NCBI GenBank assembly: GCA_003023125.1
Contig: PXSY01000090.1
Location: 1 to 8,806, forward strand
Direction of reading: 5' to 3'
Length of the DNA: 8,806 bases
From: Bacteroidetes bacterium QH_10_64_19
GTDB lineage: Bacteria; Bacteroidota; Rhodothermia; Rhodothermales; Salinibacteraceae
In this document: piece after piece, positions 1-8,510 of the stretch
Layout: every line of letters starts with the position of its first letter
Position numbering within the stretch: the first letter of the stretch is position 1
Notes under the pieces: generated by a model
The model's input: only the letters and a program-made list of their open reading frames with translations
Databases searched by the model: none
What the model was told of the DNA's origin: nothing
Made by a program: the position numbers and the translations under genes

Positions 1-981
1 GACACTGTCGAGCTCCGTAACGGCCTCGCGGAGAGATTCGGGAAGGCCCTGCGGGTTTACCTCGCCGAGTCTGCCGCCCTTCTGGGACGATTTCCGGTCC
101 TCAGAGTGCTTCTTCGCGGCGGCCGCGAAGGAGAGGTCGCCCTCCCGGATCAGGGTGCGGAGGGAATCGAGGAACTGGCGGGGCGCGTCCGACGCGCCAC
201 TCGGGCGGCGCAGGATGTGGGAGAGCTGGACCGGGCGCTTCGCCGGACGACGGTCGTGTACCTTGAGAATGTGGTAGCCGTACTTCGTGCGAAATACGTC
301 GCTCACCTCGCCCGGCTCCACCGCATACATCCGGTTCTCGAACGGCTGGACGATCTGCCCGGCCCGAATGTAGCCGAGGCGCCCCTTGTATCCGCGGCTC
401 CCCTCTTTCTGGGCCGATGGATCTTCGGAGTTCCGGTAGGCGAGCTCGTCAAACGGAACCCCTCGCTCCAGGGAGTCCGCAATCGACTGGGCCGTGCGGT
501 ACGCCGACAGTGTATCCTGGTCCGACGACGTGCGGATCAGGATGTGGCTCACGTCCACCGCCTGGTTGCGGCGCTCGTACAGAGTTCGCGCCACGGGCTC
601 GTAGACCTCTTCCCGCAGGAGGCCGGGGCGGGCCAGTTCCTGGCGGTAGCTCTGCACGTCCTGCCGGATGCTGGGGAGCGTGTCCAGCCCAGCGTCGCGG
701 GCGGCGCGTATCTTGAGACGGAAGTTCACGTACTGGTCGAGGAACTCGCGGTACGCGCTGAGGGAGCTGTCGGCGGCGTTTTCCGGGCCTCCGGCCGACT
801 CCGCAAACGCAGAATCCAGCTCGGTCAGGGTAATGGCGGTGTCGGCGTAGCGGGCGACGACGGGGCTCTCCGGGGACGAGTCTGCTGTCGTCTCCGGCGC
901 ATCCGTCGGAGACATGGTGCTGCAGGCGGCAATGGTGCTGCACAGGAGAAGAGCGGCGATCACTGTTTTCGGAACGTCCAT
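1..981 (-). CDS. Lipoprotein peptidyl-prolyl cis-trans isomerase with two parvulin domains (SurA/PrsA-like), C-terminus cut by window edge
   Basis: Reading the minus strand from ATG at 981 gives 327 codons without a stop, running off the left edge. The N-terminus (MDVPKTVIAALLLCSTIAAC) is a lipoprotein signal: short charged start, hydrophobic core and lipobox IAAC with the acylated Cys at residue 20. A Ser/Pro/Asp/Glu-rich linker follows, then a SurA-type helical N-terminal region (about 45-140). The first parvulin domain spans about 142-241 (VSHILIR at 144-150; RLGYIRAGQIVQPFE around 201-215; YGYHILKVHDRRP at 235-246). A second begins at about 251 (VQLSHILRRP) and reaches KGGRLGEV near 301-308 before the edge. 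Such proteins catalyse prolyl isomerisation and chaperone envelope proteins outside the cytoplasm, here probably membrane-anchored in the periplasm. It diverges from gltX. The family is clear; whether the role is SurA-like or PrsA-like is not decided by the sequence. Confidence 0.9.
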   Translation of the reverse strand, partial: MDVPKTVIAALLLCSTIAACSTMSPTDAPETTADSSPESPVVARYADTAITLTELDSAFAESAGGPENAADSSLSAYREFLDQYVNFRLKIRAARDAGLDTLPSIRQDVQSYRQELARPGLLREEVYEPVARTLYERRNQAVDVSHILIRTSSDQDTLSAYRTAQSIADSLERGVPFDELAYRNSEDPSAQKEGSRGYKGRLGYIRAGQIVQPFENRMYAVEPGEVSDVFRTKYGYHILKVHDRRPAKRPVQLSHILRRPSGASDAPRQFLDSLRTLIREGDLSFAAAAKKHSEDRKSSQKGGRLGEVNPQGLPESLREAVTELDSV

Positions 982-1056
982 GGACGGAAGAAGGAGGGTT
1001 GACGGGCCCTGATTGATGACGGAGAATGCAGAGGTGGGAGAGCGTTCGGTCCAGAC

Positions 1057-1086
1057 GTTCCTATACTAGGGAACCGACGTTCCCTA
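1057..1086. promoter_or_regulatory. Operator-like element: three alternating GTTCC/GGAAC half-sites around a -10-like hexamer
   Basis: TAGGGAAC (1067-1074) and GTTCCCTA (1079-1086) form a perfect 8-bp inverted repeat around a 4-nt spacer. A further GTTCC at 1057-1061 makes a second inverted pair with GGAAC at 1070-1074. GACGTTCC also occurs as a direct repeat at 1054-1061 and 1076-1083, 22 bp apart, about two helical turns. TATACT (1062-1067), a 5/6 match to a plus-strand -10 box, sits between the first two half-sites. This is the usual geometry of a repressor or dimeric regulator site on a promoter. The regulator, and which of the two divergent genes it controls, are unknown. Confidence 0.5.
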
Positions 1087-1176
1087 ATGCAACCTCTGTC
1101 CGAGGACTCCACCTTTGTTTGACATGACGGCGAGCGCTGGGACGTGCGTCGGGCCCTTCCGTTGGATCTGAGGCCC

Positions 1177-1220
1177 CCGGGGCTTCGCAAATCCCCGGAC
1201 AATTCCGGGGCGTGCCGGAA
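1177..1220. repeat. Two adjacent GC-rich inverted repeats in the gltX leader
   Basis: CCGGGG (1177-1182) pairs with CCCCGG (1193-1198), and TTCCGG (1203-1208) pairs with CCGGAA (1215-1220); both are perfect 6-bp stems with loops of 10 and 6 nt. They would fold in an RNA leading to gltX. No U-run follows, so a terminator is not supported. A regulatory role is only a possibility, since short stems are frequent in GC-rich DNA. Confidence 0.3.
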
Positions 1221-1337
1221 CCGGGGGGAGGGGCCGGTCTACAAATCGTGGCTTTTTGCACGGCGCCCGAGACGCAGAAAAACCTCCGCGGCGCCGACTC
1301 GTCCTCTCGCCGACTCTGTTCTGAGTTCGATTCGCCC

Positions 1338-2810
1338 ATGGCTTCTTCTTCGGTTCGTGTTCGCTTTGCCCCGAGTCCCACCGGCCGACTCCACATCGGG
1401 GGACTGCGGACCGCCCTGTACAATTTCCTGTTCGCCCGCAAGCACGACGGCGACTTCGTACTCCGCATTGAGGACACCGATCAGTCGCGCTCCGTGCCGG
1501 AGGCGGAGGATGACATCCGCGATGCGCTCTCGTGGGTGGGGCTGGCATACGACGAAGGGCCCGAGAAGGGCGGCGACTACGCGCCCTATCGCCAGTCCGA
1601 GCGGTCCGCGCGCTACCGCGAGTACGCCCAAGAACTGATCGAGGCGGGACGGGCCTACTACGCCTTCGACACGGAGGCCGAGCTCGACGACATGCGGGAG
1701 GAGCACGGGGCGTACGACGTGACGACCCGGCAGCACATGCGCAACAGCCTCACGATGGAGGCGGACGAGGTAGAGCAGCGGATTGAGGCGGGGGACGATT
1801 ACGTTGTGCGCCTGAAAGTGCCCCGGCAGGAGACGGTCCAGTTCGACGATGAGGTTCGGGGCAGCGTCTCCTTCGACACGTCGGAGATCGACGACCAGGT
1901 ACTGCTCAAGTCCGACGGCATGCCCACCTACCACCTGGCCAACATCGTCGACGACCACCTGATGGACATCTCCCACGTAATTCGAGGGGAGGAGTGGCTA
2001 TCGTCGACCCCGAAGCACGTCCTGATGTACGACGCGCTGGGCTGGACGCCGCCCACCTTTGCGCACCTCCCCCTCATTCTCAGCCCGGATCCGGAGCGCG
2101 GGGGAAAGCTCTCGAAGCGCGACGCGAATGAACTCGGCATTCCTGTCTACGTGACTGACTACCGGGAGGCTGGTTACGAGCCGAAGGCGCTCCTCAACTT
2201 CCTGGCGCTGTTGGGCTGGAGCCCCGGGACCGAGCGGGAGCTGTTCGCGCTTGGCGAGATGGTCGACGCGTTCAGTCTGGACCGCGTAGGGGCGAGCGGC
2301 GTGCAGTTCGACCTCGACAAGCTCCGCTGGGTGAACGAGCACTACGTGCGTGACCTGTCGGTCGAGACGCTCGCGGAGCGCGCCCGGCCCTACGTGGAGG
2401 CCGACGGCTACGACGTGAGCGACGGGCGCCTGGAGACCATCTGCTCGCTCGTGCAGGATCGCATCCAGGTGGTGCCGGAGGTCGTGACGGAGAACCGCTA
2501 CTTCTTTGAGGATCCGGACGGGTACGAGGAGGCGGGCGTGGAGGAGCGATGGACAGACGAGTCCGCCGAGTTGCTCCGCACCTACGCAGACCGGTTGGAG
2601 GCGGTCGATGCGTTCGACAAAGAGACGGTAGAGACCGTGCTCCGGGACCTCGCCGACGAGAAGGAGGTGGGCGCCGGGGCCATCATTCACCCCTCGCGCC
2701 TCGCCGTGAGCGGGCGCTCCTACGGGCCAGGCGTGTTTGGCCTGCTGGCGGCGGTGGGGAAAGAGGCCTGCATCCGGCGGATGCGTCAGGCAGCCGATGA
2801 GCTTGGATAA
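1338..2810 (+). CDS. gltX: Glutamyl-tRNA synthetase (class I)
   Basis: The 490-residue product attaches glutamate to tRNA-Glu in the cytosol, using ATP. It begins [20 protein letters not shown], the family's N-terminal signature, with the HIGH-type motif HIGG at 19-22. The KMSKS counterpart is KLSKR at 257-261, within [12 protein letters not shown]. Between them lies the typical catalytic stretch ([20 protein letters not shown], then [14 protein letters not shown]). The C-terminal third is the helical anticodon-binding part, ending in [21 protein letters not shown]. Length is normal for a bacterial GluRS. I chose ATG 1338 because the signature starts there; the frame stays open to a GTG at 1212, but those 42 residues resemble no GluRS sequence. 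No Shine-Dalgarno is evident. The protein is rich in Asp/Glu, in keeping with a salt-in halophile. The broken nucleoside hydrolase gene follows 15 bp after the stop. Confidence 0.97.
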   Translation: MASSSVRVRFAPSPTGRLHIGGLRTALYNFLFARKHDGDFVLRIEDTDQSRSVPEAEDDIRDALSWVGLAYDEGPEKGGDYAPYRQSERSARYREYAQELIEAGRAYYAFDTEAELDDMREEHGAYDVTTRQHMRNSLTMEADEVEQRIEAGDDYVVRLKVPRQETVQFDDEVRGSVSFDTSEIDDQVLLKSDGMPTYHLANIVDDHLMDISHVIRGEEWLSSTPKHVLMYDALGWTPPTFAHLPLILSPDPERGGKLSKRDANELGIPVYVTDYREAGYEPKALLNFLALLGWSPGTERELFALGEMVDAFSLDRVGASGVQFDLDKLRWVNEHYVRDLSVETLAERARPYVEADGYDVSDGRLETICSLVQDRIQVVPEVVTENRYFFEDPDGYEEAGVEERWTDESAELLRTYADRLEAVDAFDKETVETVLRDLADEKEVGAGAIIHPSRLAVSGRSYGPGVFGLLAAVGKEACIRRMRQAADELG

Positions 2811-2825
2811 GGCTCGGTCTACGCG

Positions 2826-3667
2826 ATGTCGACTGAACACGCGGTGTCCGATATGGCCCGAAAGATTCTCCTGGATACCGACACGGCGGGGGACGACGTG
2901 CAGGCGATCCTGCTAGCCTGCCTGACCGAGCGTCTGTCTTTGGAGGCCGTGACGGTCGTGGCGGGCAATGTGCCGTTCGACCGGCAGGTGAAGAACGCGA
3001 AGTATACGCTCTCGCTGGTCGATGCGGCGGACATCCCTGTCTACGAGGGGGCGCGGACGCCACTTTTGAAAGACTTCCATCACGTCGAGGAGATTCACGG
3101 GGAAGGCGGACTGGGGGGAGCGCGGTTTCCCGATCCGGACATTCCGTCGGCCGAGGGCTTTGCGCCCGACGAGATTGTCCGTCGGTGTCGCGCGGCCCCT
3201 GGCGAGTACACACTTCTCTGCATCGGGCCGCTGACGAACGTGGCGCTTGCCCTTCTGCGGGAGCCGCGGCTGCCCGAGCTCGTCGACGAGGTATGGATGA
3301 TGGGCGGCGCGGTCCACTGACGGTGCTGAACATGGAGGGGGCGCTCGCCGCGGTGATTGGGGACATGATCGAGGCGGTCTACGAATTCACCCGTACTGAG
3401 CAAGGCATCGACGGGGTGCCACAGCCCGATTCCCTGACGGCGGCACTGCTCGCCTACCCGGAGCTGCGCGGCGCGATGAGTACACGTCCCGTCGTCGTTG
3501 ATGAGCGCGAAGGACTCACCCGCGGGTACCTCAGCGTCGATGCCGACGACGTAACCGACGTCCCGGCCCGCACCCGCATCGTGGAGTCGGCCGACGGGGA
3601 CACGTTTTGCGAGATTGTGCTGTCACTGCTGCAAGACCGCGCTCCCGATCGGGTGTTGGCGGCATAG
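2826..3667 (+). pseudogene. Nucleoside hydrolase (IunH/Rih family), broken by internal deletion and frame change
   Basis: The first part (2826-3320, or from ATG 2853 at MARKILLDTDT) has the Ca-binding family signature LLDTDTAGDDVQAILLA, then EEIHGEGGLGG, then YTLLCIGPLTNVALAL and DEVWMMGGAV, but stops at TGA 3318-3320. The C-terminal part continues in another frame from about 3323 to TAG 3665-3667: EAVYEFTRTEQGIDG, then DSLTAALLAYPEL and EGLTRGYLSVD, matching the end of these enzymes. Missing between them is the segment that normally follows MMGGA, including the NVTPAAEFN ribose-site motif and the next helix. By comparison with remembered family members about 45 residues are gone, with a loss of 3n+1 nt. 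The usual C-terminal His-Asp is Pro-Asp here. Intact enzymes cleave nucleosides to base and ribose for salvage; this copy should be inactive. It sits behind gltX and may be cotranscribed. A sequencing or assembly error is an alternative. Confidence 0.85.
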
Positions 3668-3751
3668 TGATTCGTTGAGTAGAAGCCTCACGGCCCTTCT
3701 GTCGGGATTTGGGGTGGAGACGCAGCGAGGGAAACGTCCCCGGGCAAATAG

Positions 3752-3790
3752 AAAAGGCCGCCCTTCCCACTCGGGAGGGGCGGCCTTTTT
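3752..3790. terminator. Bidirectional intrinsic terminator between the nucleoside hydrolase gene and groEL
   Basis: AAAAGGCCGCCC (3752-3763) pairs perfectly with GGGCGGCCTTTT (3778-3789). The stem continues inward through a G-U, an A-U and three G-C pairs to an ACTC loop at 3769-3772, for 17 pairs in all. A T-run follows on the plus strand (3786-3790), and A3752-A3755 gives a T-run on the minus strand. It therefore can stop transcripts from both converging genes. Confidence 0.93.
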
Positions 3791-3856
3791 CGTAGCGTAG
3801 TGCTCGTGGGCACGCCTCGACGGCTGCCGAGGACGCGACGCACGGAGCGGATAGGG

Positions 3857-5520
<1,664 letters not shown>

Positions 5521-5587
5521 TCATTCAGGTGTAGAAGTCGGTCGTGCAACCGCGGCGTCTCTTCCCGCCACGGGGACGGCCGAGGGA

Positions 5588-5878
5588 CTATCCTTCAACG
5601 ATGCCAAAGATGTCACTTTCACGCATGATGAGGTACTCTTCACCGTCGAGAGTCACCTCGGTGCCGGCGTACTTGCCGTAGAGGACATCATCGTCTTCCT
5701 CTACCGTCATCTCGATCCGTGTGCCGTCTTCAACACGGCCCGGACCGGTCGCGACGACCGTCCCCTCTTGGGGCTTCTCTTTGGCCGAATCCGGGATGTA
5801 AAGGCCGCTTTCAGTCTTTTCGTCGGCCGGTTTGGGGTGGACGACGACGCGGTCGCCGAGAGGTTTTATGCTCGTCAT
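5588..5878 (-). CDS. groES: Co-chaperonin GroES (Hsp10)
   Basis: The 96-residue product is the seven-subunit lid of the GroEL folding chamber. It starts [17 protein letters not shown], the family signature, and contains the mobile loop around 17-39 ([20 protein letters not shown]), with LYI as the hydrophobic GroEL-contacting triplet. The core follows: [21 protein letters not shown] and [14 protein letters not shown]. The length is normal. I chose ATG 5878 because homology begins there; the frame is open to 5944, but that extension would run through the CIRCE operator. It is the first gene of the groES-groEL operon, and the CIRCE-type repeat 53 bp upstream predicts HrcA repression and heat induction. 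High Asp/Glu content (for example TVEEDDDV) fits a halophile. Confidence 0.97.
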   Translation of the reverse strand: MTSIKPLGDRVVVHPKPADEKTESGLYIPDSAKEKPQEGTVVATGPGRVEDGTRIEMTVEEDDDVLYGKYAGTEVTLDGEEYLIMRESDIFGIVEG

Positions 5879-5930
5879 AATGCGTTCGGAATGCCTTGTG
5901 AGTGATGTGTAGATGAGATTTCGGTCGTTG

Positions 5931-5957
5931 TTATCACTCACCAATGGCGAGTGATAA
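5931..5957. promoter_or_regulatory. CIRCE-type HrcA operator upstream of groES
   Basis: TTATCACTC (5931-5939), nine spacer bases, then GAGTGATAA (5949-5957): a perfect 9-bp inverted repeat with the 9-nt spacer of CIRCE (TTAGCACTC-N9-GAGTGCTAA). It differs from the consensus only at position 4 of each arm, changed symmetrically (G to T on the left, C to A on the right). It lies 53-79 bp upstream of the groES ATG, as expected for HrcA control of groESL. An extra half-site-like GAGTGAT lies at 5900-5906. Confidence 0.92.
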
Positions 5958-5959
5958 TA
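5954..5959 (-). promoter_or_regulatory. Possible -10 box of the groESL promoter
   Basis: On the minus strand this reads TATTAT, a 5/6 match to the sigma-70 -10 consensus. It overlaps the edge of the CIRCE repeat, so a bound HrcA would block it. The start of transcription would fall near 5947, about 70 nt before the groES ATG. No good -35 is seen 17 bp upstream; that position falls in the inverted repeat at 5974-5996. Confidence 0.4.
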
Positions 5960-5973
5960 AATTCACTACGGTT

Positions 5974-5996
5974 AACACAGGGCCCCCTCCTGTGTT
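5974..5996. promoter_or_regulatory. Perfect 8-bp inverted repeat upstream of the groES promoter, possible second operator
   Basis: AACACAGG (5974-5981) and CCTGTGTT (5989-5996) are exact reverse complements around a 7-nt GC-rich spacer. The element lies 17 bp beyond the CIRCE and would overlap the -35 position of the proposed groES promoter. It is also upstream of the divergent DUF2085 gene. No T-run follows it, so a terminator is unlikely. The binding factor, if any, is unknown. Confidence 0.4.
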
Positions 5997-6154
5997 CCTG
6001 TGCAGCAGGGGAGTTCGGGTGAAGATCCGTTTAGCGATCCCTCGGTACGGACGCGCAGTGGTTCGTCGAACATCGATGACGGATCGAAGTGTGAGACAGG
6101 GGGCGTAATGAATTGACCTCCGTTCGCGTTCAGATCGCTCATTCGAGTCCCTTC

Positions 6155-6640
6155 ATGGTCGACATGCGCCGTGTGCGGCTTCTCTGGTGGGCATTGCTGG
6201 CGGGAACCAGCAGCCTATTCGTGCTCGCGCTTCTTCCACCGTTCCTGCCCGTCGAGATGCAGTCGGTGGTGCGGCGGTGCTTCGCGTCGGTGTGCCATCA
6301 GTGGCCGAGCCGCTCTCCCCAGATCGGGGGCGTGCCCATCGCCCTATGCGACCGGTGCAGTGGGGTCTATCTTGGCCTCGTGGGCGGAGTGGCGGCCACA
6401 GGATGGGGCCGATTTCCCTGGCGGACACTCGGCGGACATGGACGATACCTGCTGCTCGGAGCCGTCGTCCCCCTCGGCCTCAACTGGATCGGGCCCGTAT
6501 TGGGCCTCTGGGGCAATGGACCGCTCAGCCGAGCACTCACCGGCTTGCTGTTCGGCGGAGTTGCGGCCAGTTACGTCACGAATCGGCTGCTCCAGCGTGT
6601 AACACGAACGGCTTCTGCCCAGGGTCCCAAGCACAGGTGA
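6155..6640 (+). CDS. DUF2085-type membrane protein with CHQ and CxxC cysteine motifs
   Basis: From ATG 6155 the product has 161 residues. A hydrophobic N-terminal helix (about 8-30) is followed by C42-x4-C47-H-Q, then W-P-S-R-S-P, then C65-D-R-C68-S-G-V-Y-L-G, and three further hydrophobic segments (about 68-82, 98-119 and 126-145). The pattern CHQ-PSRS-(I)GG-PLC-RC-GxYxG is that of DUF2085, a family of small inner-membrane proteins of unknown function; the four Cys and the His could bind a metal. The frame is open to a TTG at 6113, but the hydrophobic helix follows ATG 6155 directly, which I prefer; ATG 6164 is also possible. It diverges from groES, the next gene starting 119 bp downstream. 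Family assignment is from motif memory; no function can be given. Confidence 0.8.
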   Translation: MVDMRRVRLLWWALLAGTSSLFVLALLPPFLPVEMQSVVRRCFASVCHQWPSRSPQIGGVPIALCDRCSGVYLGLVGGVAATGWGRFPWRTLGGHGRYLLLGAVVPLGLNWIGPVLGLWGNGPLSRALTGLLFGGVAASYVTNRLLQRVTRTASAQGPKHR

Positions 6641-6759
6641 GTGACCTTTCAGTTGGGGATGCTCTTGACTATTTTCGTGCAACCTTTTCTCGGGGCACGC
6701 ACAGTCTTCGCACGTGTCTCGTCCTTTGAGTGCGCTCGCTCACGCAGGCTCTAATTTCT

Positions 6760-7275
6760 ATGACTCCTCGCCAACAGTCAGTCTTCGTCGGGGCCCTTGT
6801 GATCGGTATTCTTGGCACCTCCTACTTCAACCTTATCAATCTCGTCTGTTGCCTCGGCGTCCTCATTGGTGGCGCCGTGGCCGTTCAGCAGTTCACGAGC
6901 CGGACCGGCACGGCCATCGAATCGGGGGACGGGGCGACTCTTGGGGCCCTGGCGGGGGCCGGAGGGGCCGTTCTGACCGCTATTTTTGACTGGGGGCTGC
7001 GACCGCTCAACCTGGATTCCCAGTCGGTCACTCAAGACATATTTGCGGACCTCATGCAGGGCATGGAGGGACAGGGGGGATTTTCTCCGGAGATGATGCA
7101 GCAGATGCAGGGAGAGCAGACCATGGGGGCGATCCTCGTGGGGCTCGTTGTGGGCATCATTGTGAATGCCATCTTCGGGGCCATTGGGGGTGCCATCGGC
7201 GCCGCTATTTTCGGAGAGGATACTGCCGGATCGGGTGGGGTGCAGACGGCCGACGCCGAGATTACGGATGCGTAG
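6760..7275 (+). CDS. Unrecognised Gly-rich multi-pass membrane protein
   Basis: From ATG 6760 (MTPRQQSVFVGALVIG) the product has 171 residues; an in-frame GTG at 6730 would add ten. Hydrophobic segments lie at about 7-22, 25-43 (NLINLVCCLGVLIGGAVAV), 58-77 (GATLGALAGAGGAVLTAIFD) and 121-151 (Gly/Ala/Ile-rich, perhaps a hairpin of two short helices). Between the third and fourth is a soluble stretch rich in Met and Gln (LMQGMEGQGG, PEMMQQMQGEQ). The tail is acidic. The NLxCCLGxxIGG plus GDGAxLGALAG arrangement is one I associate with uncharacterised small bacterial membrane proteins, but I cannot name a family or function. Its stop is 14 bp from that of the converging mutY. Confidence 0.8.
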   Translation: MTPRQQSVFVGALVIGILGTSYFNLINLVCCLGVLIGGAVAVQQFTSRTGTAIESGDGATLGALAGAGGAVLTAIFDWGLRPLNLDSQSVTQDIFADLMQGMEGQGGFSPEMMQQMQGEQTMGAILVGLVVGIIVNAIFGAIGGAIGAAIFGEDTAGSGGVQTADAEITDA

Positions 7276-7289
7276 CGCCGACTTGATGC

Positions 7290-8510
7290 TCAATCGAAGA
7301 GTGACGGCTCGGTCTGACGCCGATCCAACTCTTCGATGAGACGGCGGTTGGCGCGCGGGAAGGCGTGATCGTCGAGGTCGTCGACATCTACCCACTGCCA
7401 CGGCTGATCCTCCCGAGCCTCCGGCGGGCCCTCCGCGAGACGGCCCCGAAACGCGTGGAGGGTGATTTTGAAGTGGGAGTAGGCATGGGACAGCGTGTAG
7501 AACGGCTCCACATCCTCCATCTCGATGCCGAGCTCCTCCTTCACCTCGCGCCGGCACGCCGCTTCTTTGGATTCCCCGTCCTCCTGCTTTCCGCCAGGAA
7601 ACTCCCAGAGGCCGCCCAGCAGGCCCTCGTCGGGGCGGCGTTGAATGAGGATCCGGTTGTTCCCGTCGAACACGAGCCCCACGGCGATGTCGTGGTGCGG
7701 GACTGGCTCCGAATCGGGCGTGATGGGGTAGTCTTCCTCGGTGCTAGCGTCGTGGGCGAGGCATATGTCCTGGAGCGGGCACCGGTCGCAGTGGGGCGTG
7801 GTCGGCGTGCAGACGAGCGCGCCGAGTTCCATCATCGCCTGGTTGAAGTCGCCCGACCGATCCGGGTCGAGCAGGTCGTTGGCGAGGTCGCGGAGGTGCC
7901 GCTGGGCGGTGCTGGTGGTCGCGTCTTCCTCGACCGCGAAGACGCGAGACAGCACGCGGGTCACGTTTCCGTCGAGCACCGCGTGGGGCTTCTGGTAAGC
8001 GATGGACAGCACGGCAGCGGCCGTGTACGGACCCACGCCCTTCAGGTCTTTGATTGCGTCCATCGTGTCCGGGACCGTGCCGTCGTGCTCGTCGACGACG
8101 TGCTGGGCGGCCTCATGGAGGTGGCGGGCGCGAGCGTAGAAGCCGAGGCCTTCCCACAGCTTGAGTACCTCGTCGCGATCGGCGGCCGCGAGGGCCTCGA
8201 CGGTCGGAAACGCGTCCAGAAATCGGTGATAGTAGTCGCGTACCGTGTCGACCCGCGTCTGCTGGAGCATGATCTCGGCAACCCAGATGCGGTACGGATC
8301 GTCCGTCGCGCGCCAGGGCATCGACCGCTTGTGTTCGTCGTACCCGTCGAGCAGGTCCTGCCGAAACGTGTCGCGCTGTCGGTCGGTGGGGGGGGGGGGA
8401 AGTTCGGGAATGGGAGCGTGGGGGTTGAGCGTTTGGCGTTGAAGGTGGAGGGTTGAGGATTGAGCGACTTCGTTTGCTGCGCGTCGTATGACGCGGCTCG
8501 GAGTACGCAA
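7290..8510 (-). CDS. mutY: A/G-specific adenine DNA glycosylase MutY (start uncertain)
   Basis: MutY removes adenine mispaired with 8-oxoguanine, in the GO repair pathway with MutM and MutT. Numbering from ATG 8510 (406 aa): the N-terminal glycosylase domain has WVAEIMLQQTRV with catalytic Glu79, the helix-hairpin-helix LKGVGPYTA (156-164), and LDGNVTRVLSR with catalytic Asp180. The 4Fe-4S ligands are C234-x6-C241-x2-C244-x5-C250. The C-terminal Nudix-like domain has a complete Nudix box (G307-x5-E313-x7-REVKEELGI), and Y344-S345-H346 matches the FSH loop that reads 8-oxoG. Conserved sequence starts only near residue 46 (RDTFRQDLLDGYDEHKRSMPW). Residues before it are encoded by a C12 run (residues 38-41) and 7-bp repeats, so they are probably not native protein. 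No ATG lies between the C-run and the core; the real start may be a non-ATG codon near 8400. Confidence 0.93.
   Translation of the reverse strand: MRTPSRVIRRAANEVAQSSTLHLQRQTLNPHAPIPELPPPPTDRQRDTFRQDLLDGYDEHKRSMPWRATDDPYRIWVAEIMLQQTRVDTVRDYYHRFLDAFPTVEALAAADRDEVLKLWEGLGFYARARHLHEAAQHVVDEHDGTVPDTMDAIKDLKGVGPYTAAAVLSIAYQKPHAVLDGNVTRVLSRVFAVEEDATTSTAQRHLRDLANDLLDPDRSGDFNQAMMELGALVCTPTTPHCDRCPLQDICLAHDASTEEDYPITPDSEPVPHHDIAVGLVFDGNNRILIQRRPDEGLLGGLWEFPGGKQEDGESKEAACRREVKEELGIEMEDVEPFYTLSHAYSHFKITLHAFRGRLAEGPPEAREDQPWQWVDVDDLDDHAFPRANRRLIEELDRRQTEPSLFD
8388..8399. repeat. Homopolymer of 12 G (12 C on the mutY coding strand)
   Basis: Twelve consecutive G on the plus strand lie inside the mutY reading frame, just upstream of the conserved domain, encoding four Pro. 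A gain or loss of one base would link the MutY core to a different upstream frame, with starts at 8524 or 8544. Runs of this length slip readily in replication and are also prone to sequencing error. Confidence 0.95.
8422..8463. repeat. Degenerate 7-bp tandem repeat array A (consensus GGGTTGA, plus strand)
   Basis: Six contiguous heptamers fill this interval in perfect 7-bp register: GGGTTGA at 8422 and again at 8450, GCGTTGA at 8436, GGATTGA at 8457, and two weaker units at 8429 and 8443. On the minus strand the unit is TCAACCC. The array lies between the two minus-strand genes and overlaps the ORF extension of mutY. Confidence 0.8.

Larger units (their letters stand above)
982..1337. other. 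Intergenic region between divergent PPIase gene and gltX
   Basis: This 356-bp stretch separates the minus-strand PPIase start from the plus-strand gltX start. I see no convincing gene in it. It holds an operator-like repeat (1057-1086), a TTGACA hexamer at 1119-1124 without a good -10 partner, and several GC-rich inverted repeats (1177-1198, 1203-1220, and CGGCGCC at 1261-1267 paired with GGCGCCG at 1290-1296). None of the hairpins is followed by a T-run, so they are not obvious intrinsic terminators. If the -10-like TATACT at 1062-1067 is the gltX promoter, the mRNA would have an unusually long leader of about 260 nt. Confidence 0.6.

Noticed and set aside
106..1002. Plus-strand open frame of 298 codons
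   Set aside because: Antisense to the lipoprotein PPIase, which has a signal peptide and two parvulin domains; the plus frame shows nothing recognisable.
1087..1122. 11-codon reading frame (MQPLSEDSTFV) as a leader peptide for gltX attenuation
   Set aside because: It has only one Glu codon, and the hairpins after it have no T-run, so there is no attenuation signature.
1212..1337. N-terminal extension of GltX from a GTG
   Set aside because: The 42 residues resemble no GluRS sequence and overlap leader hairpins; the family signature begins at ATG 1338.
5879..5944. N-terminal extension of GroES from ATG 5944
   Set aside because: Homology starts at ATG 5878, and the extension would translate through the CIRCE operator.
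7365..8456. Plus-strand open frame of 363 codons
   Set aside because: Antisense shadow of mutY, whose motifs are complete on the minus strand.
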